DNA from: Chrysochromulina tobinii
Taxonomy: Eukaryota; Haptophyta; Prymnesiales; Chrysochromulinaceae
Direction of reading: 5' to 3'
Assembly (NCBI GenBank): GCA_001275005.1
Contig: JWZX01002203.1
Span: forward strand, 1-14,182
Length of the DNA stretch: 14,182 nt
The notes under the pieces are model-generated. The model made no database searches. It had not been told where the DNA came from and saw only the letters and a list, made by a program, of their open reading frames with translations. Position numbers and translations under genes: made by a program. Positions 1 through 5,877 of this stretch are shown here, one piece after another. The stretch's first letter is position 1; every line of letters starts with the position of its first letter.

Positions 1-173
1 CTGTCTGGTTCCATGATGGATACCGTCCTGTAATCTGGCCCTTTCACGTTGGGTTCACAGCCGTGTAACTTTGGGCGTCACACGGCATGAACTACATTCA
101 ACGTACACGCGCGCATGCAAGAAGTTGATTCAATGAGAAAAGTTGTTTCAATGACACGCATCCTCTCGCTGAG
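1..173. other. 5' flank of the methyltransferase gene
   Basis: No gene is visible here. The stretch has an 18-bp near-tandem duplication at about 122-158, with the core 'ttcaatga' in both copies. In the frame of the downstream gene a TGA at 126-128 closes the reading frame, so any upstream coding sequence would have to be joined by splicing. I see no clear promoter element. Confidence 0.4.
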
Positions 174-1058
174 ATGCCATCGACTTTTGTTGAATCGGCG
201 TGGCCGCGTGGACGCTGGACGGCTGTCAATGCAACTTGGATGCACCGCCTTGGCTTGCCAAGTGTCATGCCAAAGGGCAGCTCACCGGAGTGCTATCAGG
301 CGCTAAACGTTGGCCCACTCAGAGAGCGTCATGGCAAGAATTGGGAAGAAAGCGAATGGTCCTTGTGCGAGGATCTCAAGCCGCCTTGTCTCGTATTTTC
401 AGTTGGCCTGGGCAATAACTGGCAATTTGATTTAGCCGCTGCTTTGCGTGGCTGCGAGGTTCACTCGTTTGATCCAACTCCAGAGCTTCACACGAAGCAC
501 CTGCGAAACGTTGCCCGTTACAAGGCTGTTGGCACCACCAACATCCACTTCCACTACCTTGGTCTCGGCGCGTCCAGGAACGTCACAAGTGACTACGGGA
601 AAATTGGTCTCGGGCCCGTTGCCCATCTAGATGAGCTGATCAGGCGCTATGCCAACGGACGCACCATCGATGTGCTCAAGGTGGATTGCGAGGGATGCGA
701 GTGGGAAGAACTCGGATACCTCGCAGTATCCGCACCGTCAACGCTCTGCAAAGTGTCGATGCTCCAGTTCGAGTGGCACTTCACCTCTGCGTTGCGTTTC
801 GGCGGAGTGCAACTTGCACATCTGGCCTTCCGCCACCTTGCGCAGCTTGGCTTCAGGCCGACGGCAGTTCTGCAGGGAGCGCGCGATGCAAACAAGAGCA
901 CGATTGAGCACTCACTGCTGCAGGAAGCAGGCGCCACCGGATTGAATTTATCGGGAATATGCTGCTACACGGTCCACCTGCGTAAAACAGGTGCGTCGGT
1001 GGGGACGAGCGGTCGTGGGCCTAGGCAGCATAGCATGTGTCACAGCGACTCCACATGA
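174..1058 (+). CDS. METTL24/FkbM-like SAM-dependent methyltransferase
   Basis: A 294-residue protein resembling the METTL24-type (Methyltransf_22) branch of the FkbM methyltransferase fold, which transfers a methyl group from S-adenosylmethionine to an unidentified substrate. Seen in the sequence: the SAM-binding strand-loop VFSVGLGNNWQFD (residues 74-86), the acidic residue in HSFDPT (about 100), the family signature LKVDCEGCEWEE (168-179) and LQFEWHF (197-203). A Trp/Cys-containing lead-in (GKNWEESEWSLCEDL, 54-68) precedes the fold, as in family members. I chose the first ATG in frame; the frame is open back only to a stop at 126-128, so a 5' exon with a signal anchor may be missing. The last 24 or so residues after CCYTVHLRKT look non-homologous. 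A good donor-like site, CAG|GTGCGT at 988-996, suggests that the true C-terminus may be spliced differently. The gene converges on the next one. The family is well supported; the substrate is unknown. Confidence 0.8.
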   Translation: MPSTFVESAWPRGRWTAVNATWMHRLGLPSVMPKGSSPECYQALNVGPLRERHGKNWEESEWSLCEDLKPPCLVFSVGLGNNWQFDLAAALRGCEVHSFDPTPELHTKHLRNVARYKAVGTTNIHFHYLGLGASRNVTSDYGKIGLGPVAHLDELIRRYANGRTIDVLKVDCEGCEWEELGYLAVSAPSTLCKVSMLQFEWHFTSALRFGGVQLAHLAFRHLAQLGFRPTAVLQGARDANKSTIEHSLLQEAGATGLNLSGICCYTVHLRKTGASVGTSGRGPRQHSMCHSDST

Positions 1059-1158
1059 ACGATCGGCCGATCGGCCGGCGCTGGAGGGGCGTGTAGAGTG
1101 GTGGGTCGGTCGGGCTCGGGGCCCGCGTGCAAGCTGCATCGACCGATCGAGCCGCGGA

Positions 1159-1316
1159 GAAATGCCAGCACGAAATGCCAGCACGAAGTTAACTTACTCC
1201 AAATATTCATAAGTACACCAGCTGTACCGTCGCGGCGCCGCCGGGACGGACGGAGAGCGCTGCGTTAAAGCTTAAACATAGAGCTGCATGCGCTCCACCT
1301 TCGTGCTGGCATTTCT
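1159..1316. repeat. 17-bp inverted repeat plus 13-bp tandem pair
   Basis: The 13-bp unit gaaatgccagcac occurs twice in tandem at 1159-1171 and 1172-1184. The 17 bases at 1172-1188 recur as an exact reverse complement at 1299-1315. The second arm lies inside the last codons of the minus-strand gene ending at 1272; the first lies in the spacer 3' of the methyltransferase. The arms are separated by about 110 bases. A 14-bp palindrome (cgatcggccgatcg) is also present at 1060-1073. Confidence 0.85.
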
Positions 1317-2828
1317 CTTCTTGCCTAGCAGCGCCAGCGATCCGCCGGAGCTACCTTGTTGACTCGCTCCTGGGCGATTGCCGAAACGCGCGCCTGCATC
1401 AGTGCCACTGTCGACTGCTGCGCCCTCGGCGACGCGGACACTCAGACCGGTGTCGGTGCTGCCGCTGGCGCCGCCGACGCTGGTTCGCTGTGACGGTGGG
1501 GCGAGGCGACGGTGGGACCATGGCTGGTACTGGCGCTCGAGCAAGGCATCGACATCGTCGAGGGAGAGTCGGCGGATGACGCTGATGCAGTCGTTCACGC
1601 CATACGAGAGTAGCACCGAGTGCTCGTCGGCGCGCACCAAGCCGCTCACGAATTGGATCTTCTCCTCTTCGAACGGCCGACCGTGCGCGCGAGAGGTGCG
1701 ATAAGCTGTACGTGGCGCGAAGGTGCGACCCAGCATGCGGTGCACGGTGGCGGTGGTGTTGGCGTCGAGCAGCCGCAGCCGAAAGGGGTGCGACACGTTG
1801 ACGACGGCATATGGTGGATGCGGCTGCAGCGCATACAGGAACTGAAAGTACGTGCTCTTGTACTGGCGGCGCATCCGAGTCTTCAGGTGGCCTACGCACA
1901 CGTGCCTGGCGCTAAGATGGAGGCATGGGGTGCCGCAGCGCGGTGGATGGCGGTAGGCGGGGAGATCGTCGAGGGTGGCAAGTGCTGACGTCCATAGCGC
2001 GCTCGATTCGCTCGCATACGCCCGGGCGCAGCCTCCCGTCAAGAGCGAGCAGCGGAGTACCACGTGTTGAGGAGTGAGCGCGTAGGAAAGTATGGCGGCT
2101 ATCGGCCGTTCGTGCGTCCGGTTGAGCGAGGACCGCGACGACGCACGGGCTGCTGCGCGGCCGAGTCCTTCGGTGCGGCCGATTGCCACCTCAGCCTTTG
2201 CCGCTTGCGACTCGAGTGGCCTTGACTGAGCGCGGCGCTGCTCATGGCGCTGCTCACGGCGCTGCTCGCGGCGCTCAAACTTGATCCACGCCCAGTTCTT
2301 CTCCAGCCGCGCAAAACGCCACTCTCCCTCTGGCGAAAAGCGCACCCGCCCGAGCAGATGGGCTGACGGACGCACGCCCAACGACACACGGTATCTGCGC
2401 GCTTCCATGCGCCCAAGCTGCTCTCCGTTGGATCCGTTCACTTCCGTTGTGTGCAGCATCCACAGGGTGACCTTGTTGTCTACCGTGTGGTGCTGCTCCA
2501 CGATGCCACGAGCGTCCTGTGAGTTGCTGAAGGTGCCGAGGACCGTACCACGGGCCGAATGCTGCGGCCCGAATGTCACCAGTGCCGTGCGGCTGTTGTC
2601 CGCGTACTGGCTCTGGGTGATCACTGACGTGTGGACCGGGCTACAAATGTAGGAGAGCGGCGTGATGCGAACAAAATAGAGGCCGGAGGCGTACTGCACA
2701 ACTGACGGGTTGGTCGCATACATAGGCATGGCCGCGGTGTGCGCGGTTAATCCAGTGATACCCGAAGTGTTCAGCACAACCGGCTCGACGAGCACGCGCA
2801 TTTGTTCATTTGATGTATCTTCGTACAT
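1272..2828 (-). CDS. Probable beta-propeller glycosidase/phosphorylase-like protein
   Basis: This codes for about 518 residues from the ATG at 2826-2828; other in-frame ATGs lie at 2880-2882, 2871-2873 and 2799-2801. The open frame reaches 2912 only through a GTG, and no signal peptide is visible, so an upstream exon is likely. The protein resembles the five-bladed propeller fold of GH43/GH130-type enzymes: an N-terminal TNPSVVQYASGLYFVR blade strand, then CGTPCLHL, CVGHLKTRMR, YFQFLYAL and PPYAVVNVSHPFRL, then IQFVSGLV followed by VLLSYGVNDC and a SLDDVDALL helix. The last block recalls the GH130 'cGLv...l.YYGaaD' end blade. An Arg/Gln/Ala-rich, low-complexity insertion (REQR repeats) lies between the blades, and the last 80 residues are Ser/Gly-rich. 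NVSHP and NRTHE are possible N-glycosylation sites, which would suit a secretory-pathway protein. Enzyme activity is inference; it could be a lectin-like or inactive propeller. Confidence 0.5.
   Translation of the reverse strand: MYEDTSNEQMRVLVEPVVLNTSGITGLTAHTAAMPMYATNPSVVQYASGLYFVRITPLSYICSPVHTSVITQSQYADNSRTALVTFGPQHSARGTVLGTFSNSQDARGIVEQHHTVDNKVTLWMLHTTEVNGSNGEQLGRMEARRYRVSLGVRPSAHLLGRVRFSPEGEWRFARLEKNWAWIKFERREQRREQRHEQRRAQSRPLESQAAKAEVAIGRTEGLGRAAARASSRSSLNRTHERPIAAILSYALTPQHVVLRCSLLTGGCARAYASESSALWTSALATLDDLPAYRHPPRCGTPCLHLSARHVCVGHLKTRMRRQYKSTYFQFLYALQPHPPYAVVNVSHPFRLRLLDANTTATVHRMLGRTFAPRTAYRTSRAHGRPFEEEKIQFVSGLVRADEHSVLLSYGVNDCISVIRRLSLDDVDALLERQYQPWSHRRLAPPSQRTSVGGASGSTDTGLSVRVAEGAAVDSGTDAGARFGNRPGASQQGSSGGSLALLGKKRNASTKVERMQLYV
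2234..2276. repeat. 12-bp tandem repeat, about 3.6 copies, inside a CDS
   Basis: The unit ggcgctgctcat, with variants ending cac and cgc, repeats at 2234, 2246, 2258 and partly at 2270. On the minus strand it encodes a REQR/HEQR/RAQ series within the low-complexity insertion of the propeller protein. The length keeps the frame. Confidence 0.85.
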
Positions 2829-3136
2829 CTTGAGAAACAAAAGAGCCTGAGCGGTGCACCTGAGCGGATGCATGCGATACATGTAAACGGATACAATGTA
2901 CAGTACATGCACGAAATCTTTTGTGTAATAACTCTCGGCCCCTTGAAAACGATGGTTTGTTTCCTTTTTTATCGACTAAGCAACGCGCGGACGCTCTGGA
3001 ATTTGGTCACATACTAGCTCATTTGATGTATCTTCGTACTGTGGAATCAAAGCGCCTAAGCGATGCATGCGATAAACGGATACATTGTACGGATACATGT
3101 ACGAAAACTTTTGTGTACGAACTCACGGCCCCTTGA
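2806..3136. repeat. Diverged direct duplication (2806-2946 and 3019-3136)
   Basis: Two copies in the same orientation share a 21-base identical left edge (tcatttgatg...cgtac), the blocks atgcatgcgat and aaacggataca, then cttttgtgta, and the right edge cggccccttga. The left copy is about 141 bases and the right about 118; small gaps account for the difference. About 72 unique bases (2947-3018) separate them. The left copy covers the presumed 5' end of the minus-strand propeller gene, including the ATG at 2826-2828. The right copy would be the next unit upstream on that strand. Confidence 0.85.
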
Positions 3137-3870
3137 TCTCCCGCATTGCTGCAGTCGTGGCGGTGAGTCGTTTTTCTTGTCACACGACCCCCGTGCAACA
3201 CTACACATCCCCACAATCATATAGGTACCATATAGTACGATTTACGATAAACTACTCCCGATGGAAGATGATCTTGCATGTTGCAAAGATGCGGCGCGGC
3301 CTCGCGACGATTCCCCGAGGGTCAGCGCGAGGAAAGGGGTAAGTGCACTTTTGACATGGCCCTTGTTCGGCGGACCACTGAGCCTTCACCCATGGCCTTC
3401 ACCGTTACATGTACATCCGACCCGTCCTGGGGTCCGCTCGAGAGCTCGCGAAGCCAACTTAGCCCTAGCTGGCTCCCTCGCCCGCCTCACAGTAAGCCTC
3501 ACAGCGTACGCGTCGAGAGCTGTCATGTGATTTGTGATTCGCCTGGGGGTGGCACCCATACGCCATCCTCAGACAGCCGACGCTCGCCTCGAGTGCGCTG
3601 CCAAACTTGGCATGTTTTACTTTACTTTTGCAGCTCCCCTGCTGGAACCTCCCGCGCAAGTGATGCCAACTCGGCAGGCAGGCTCCACGCCTGCGCAGCC
3701 GTGCCTGTCGTCTGTCGAATTCTCGCCGCGGCGGCGGCGACGCTGAAACCTGAATGTGCTTCGACGTCATCTGCATCCAGCACTTGTGCTCAAACGCCGT
3801 CGTTACTTCCTTCGCCAAGCGGACAGAGCGGCCCGTGCCCGCATCGAATCCGGCCCTGTACTTCAAGTAC
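3137..3870. other. Non-coding or unassigned spacer
   Basis: I see no convincing gene. A long plus-strand open frame runs from about 3278 to 4432, but its product is low-complexity Ser/Arg/Pro with no motif and is explained by base composition opposite minus-strand coding. A donor-like site (ggg|gtaagtgc) occurs at 3337-3345 after a short ATG frame from 3261, which could mark a small first exon on the plus strand; nothing downstream supports it. A short (cgg)n-like tract lies at 3725-3742. Confidence 0.4.
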
Positions 3871-4268
3871 CTACTTCAGAAACCGCTCGGCCTCGGGCCT
3901 CGGCAGTTTCACTCCACGCCCACCCATTGCGTGCACGAGCGCGGGCGCCGACATATCGACCGCGCGCACGCTCTCTCGCGAGGCATTGAGAAGCGCCCGC
4001 CACAACGGCGAAGGTGTGCCGGATGCAAACTCGGTAGAGTTACTACCGCTACTGTACTCTACCGTAGAGTTACTATGGATGCAAACTCGGGCAGCTGCGC
4101 GAGTGCTGCCACGCGGTAGTAGCATCCGCCCGCACAGCCCCAGACGCGCCCGTAGGGCGGAAGCGGACCGACTGCGTACCACAGCCATCTCGCCAACGTC
4201 GGTGTGTTGGGGTCTTGATCCATCCCAGCAACGCCTGCCCCCCAAGGACGATACTGCGGTGCCAAGCA
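3871..4268 (-). CDS. Possible glycosyltransferase-like C-terminal fragment, interrupted
   Basis: Two minus-strand frames look like real protein and abut at a short direct duplication. The first (4059-4268) reads LARWLWYAVGPLPPYG, then WGCAGGCYYRVAAL. The second runs to the TAG at 3871-3873 and includes SPLWRALLNASRE, then APALVHAMGG, with a final PRPEAERFLK. A Gly-rich 'CAGGCYY' block followed by a terminal 'HAMGG' resembles the GGxF...HxNG layout of several lumenal glycosyltransferases, but I cannot name a family. The frames are separated by the 56-bp duplication at 4021-4090, which shifts the frame, so this is either a spliced non-canonical intron or a broken gene. It may be a further set of exons of the adjacent glycosyltransferase (stop at 4386) or a remnant of a second one. 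No convincing start exists in the fragment. Confidence 0.3.
4021..4090. repeat. 14-bp direct repeats flanking a 42-bp insert
   Basis: ggatgcaaactcgg occurs at 4021-4034 and again at 4077-4090. The 42 bases between them contain two further direct copies of tagagttacta (at about 4035 and 4065) and an inverted ctctac/gtagag, so the insert can fold on itself. On the minus strand this unit sits exactly where two protein-like frames stop matching. The 56-base period is not a multiple of three. No GT-AG pair fits removal of exactly one period. Confidence 0.9.
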
Positions 4269-4385
4269 TCATGCACCTGCTCTTGGGATCGCGCCTTCCC
4301 AATGGCCAGTCGCGGAGCTCTGCCAGTTCGAGAACCTCTTTTTCGAGGATTTGCTGTCGGTTACGTCGCTTGTGCGGCTGTTGGC

Positions 4386-5721
4386 CTAAAGAAATGCGGC
4401 CAGGAGCGCCGTTGAAGTGGTGTTTCTCTTAATCGCGCCGTTGAAGTGGATAAATGCGGGCCCGCCGTCTCGTAAGCCGCACAGGTGCTGCTGCGTTTGC
4501 GGCCGCTCCCAGCTGTCTGAGGGCACGCGCCGCGTCCAGTCGAACGCGGACGAGACGCGGCACCCCGTACGGTTGCCGCAGGAGGGGACTGCGATCGAGC
4601 GCGGCTCGCGTGGTGATGCGGCGACGTGCGCCGTGTACCTTTAGCACACACAGTGCACGCAGCATCCGGCATGTAGGTAAGACAGTGGTGAGAAGAGTGC
4701 ACAGGCGCAGTGGAAAGTGCGGGCACTGTGTGTGAGCCTCGGCAGTCGCAATGGAGAGTGCGGGCACTGTGTGTGAGCACAGGGCGCGTACGCGAAGAGC
4801 CCCTCGCGGTAATCGAGTCCCACCCAGCCCGGACTCCGCAGCAGCACGTGTGTCGCCAGGCAGGTCTGAGAGCTTACCTGATGAGGAAGGCCATCAGAAG
4901 TCATCAGAGGCCATCAGAAGCAATTACGCGAGGCACTCAGAGGCTTACGCTCGCCAGCCTCATAGTAGCACATGCGATGGCGTGCGGTTCGCGAGCGAGC
5001 GTTCTCTAGGCGCAGCTCCTGTAGAACGCACAGTGCACACATCGTCATGGTGAGAAGAGCGCACAGGCGCAGTGGAAAGTGCGGGCACTGTATGAGCCTT
5101 GGAAGACGCAGTGCAGAGTGCGGGCACTGTTTGTGAGCCTCGGCGCAGTTCCTCCATCCGCTCGACGAGGTGCACGAGATCGGCCGCGAACCCAGCGAAT
5201 GCCCCCCCGCACAGGAAGCGGCCGCAGCGGTAGTTTCGCGAGTGTGTGCCAGCAACTGAGCCCCAGCCCGCCAAGACGTGGCGCGAGCAGCCGTGGCTCT
5301 GGAATACAGCGCGTGAGGCGCCAAACTCGGCCCAGCACGTCGGCTCGGCCTGGAAGATGATGCGATGGGAGCCGCGCACGTCCTCGAAGCGTCCTGACAG
5401 GTCCGACTCGCTAAGTTGTGCACTGTTCGCGATCACGTCCGCATCCAAGACAAGGACGAGGTCCTCGGGTGCAGCCGTGCGCGTCAGGAGCCAGTGGCGC
5501 AGCGCCGTGTACTTGAGCGCGAAGAAGTTGGCGCGCCACTCTCGTCCCTCGCACAAGTTGGTCAACGTCAGATTTTTGAGGCCCAGGCGTTCCATCGATC
5601 GGATGAGTAACGTATCCGATGCGACGCGCGTTTCACAGTAGACAATGTGCGCGCGCATCGCTCTCTCGAGTGATCTGTACGTTGTGTCCGGATTGCTCCA
5701 TGAGAAGAAATTCCTGTACAT
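4386..5721 (-). CDS. PLOD-type glycosyltransferase, at least three exons
   Basis: This is the glycosyltransferase domain found in procollagen lysyl hydroxylase/galactosyltransferase relatives, using a nucleotide-sugar donor in the ER/Golgi lumen. The first exon (5721 to about 5145) has AHIVYCETR (residues 24-32), the metal-binding DADV (93-96), QAEPTCWAEF (124-133) and LCGGAFAGFAADLVHLVERM (170-189). The next exon (about 4872-4792) reads TCLATHVLL, then GLDYREGLFA. The last exon (4638-4386, TAG at 4388-4386) has FDWTRRVPSD and AFIHFNG, the usual closing motif of this domain. Exons 2 and 3 join in frame across a GT-AG intron (4639-4791). The first intron is unresolved and seems to lack a GT donor. 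The first ATG in frame is at 5721; an upstream TGA at 5728-5730 and the absence of a membrane anchor suggest a missing 5' exon. The usual DDQ before 'clathvLL' is SQ here, unless the junction differs. The gene is divergent from the kinase gene. Confidence 0.7.
4406..4449. repeat. 15-bp direct repeat pair, 29-bp period
   Basis: gcgccgttgaagtgg lies at 4406-4420 and again at 4435-4449, with 14 bases between. On the minus strand the upstream copy encodes the HFNG motif closing the glycosyltransferase domain, and the second copy follows just before the stop. The 29-base period shifts the frame; without one period the reading frame would not end at 4386. Confidence 0.9.
4639..4791 (-). other. GT-AG intron of the PLOD-type glycosyltransferase
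   Basis: On the minus strand the donor is GC|GTACGC (first intron base 4791) and the acceptor is TAAAG|GTACAC (last intron base 4639), length 153. Splicing keeps the frame (phase 2) and joins the LDYREGLFA exon to the exon carrying FDWTRR and HFNG. Both boundaries contain GTAC, so the intron ends lie in a short direct repeat, and an AG|G acceptor context is present. Most of the intron is the repeat block at 4687-4778. Confidence 0.65.
4687..4778. repeat. Intronic repeat block, copy 1
   Basis: It holds two tandem units about 41 bases apart, each with the core agtgcgggcactgtgtgtga (about 4716 and 4757), preceded by ggtgagaagagtgcacagg. It is closely similar to 5049-5138. It lies inside the GT-AG intron 4639-4791. 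A shared cacagtgcac word also precedes each copy on the left. Confidence 0.85.
4889..4920. repeat. 12-bp direct repeat pair, 20-bp period
   Basis: ggccatcagaag occurs at 4889-4900 and 4909-4920, separated by tcatcaga, which repeats part of the unit. It lies in the presumed first intron of the glycosyltransferase gene, just upstream, in gene sense, of the middle exon. Next to it on the minus strand is a donor-like CAG|GTAAGC. Confidence 0.8.
5049..5138. repeat. Intronic repeat block, copy 2
   Basis: It has the same order of words as 4687-4778: ggtgagaagag, gcacaggcgcagtggaaagt, then two units with the core agtgcgggcactg. It starts next to the last recognisable residues of the first glycosyltransferase exon. 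The flanking word ggcgcag(t/c)tcct occurs on both sides, at 5142-5152 and 5009-5019, 133 bases apart. Confidence 0.85.
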
Positions 5722-5877
5722 GGTCTTTCATCCAAATTCGGAAATCTGGCGCGCGTGCGGTTTCGAAGGAACTACCACGATCCTGAACAACGTTCTCTCT
5801 CGACTCACGCACATGGGGTCAGTAAAGGTGTGTGTATCCTCGTGCAACTTCGTCAATTCCCTCACGTGCCATCCGTA
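5722..5877. promoter_or_regulatory. Divergent intergenic region, candidate bidirectional promoter
   Basis: These 156 bases separate the minus-strand glycosyltransferase ATG (5721) from the plus-strand kinase ATG (5878). The kinase frame is open back through this region only from a GTG at 5755, and its translation there has no recognisable character, so I treat it as 5' leader. If the glycosyltransferase has an upstream exon, this region would lie in its intron. I recognise no TATA-type element. Confidence 0.35.

Noticed and set aside
2829-2912. Upstream extension of the propeller gene to 2912
   Set aside because: The first codon is GTG and the stretch lies in the duplicated repeat. It may be leader or intron, although in-frame ATGs at 2880 and 2871 cannot be excluded.
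3261-3340. Short first exon with ggg|gtaagt donor on the plus strand
   Set aside because: The donor looks good but no downstream plus-strand exon with protein character was found.
3278-4432. Plus-strand open frame of 384 codons
   Set aside because: The product is low-complexity Ser/Arg/Pro without motifs, and the opposite strand has the better protein signal from 3871 on. The length reflects high GC and a lack of stop codons.
4687-5138. CRISPR-like array because of repeated units
   Set aside because: Units are tandem and imperfect with no spacers of constant length, and they sit in introns of a eukaryotic gene.
5755-5877. N-terminal extension of the kinase fusion by 41 codons
   Set aside because: It would start at GTG, and its translation has no recognisable character; the ATG at 5878 opens a typical Ser-rich N-terminus.
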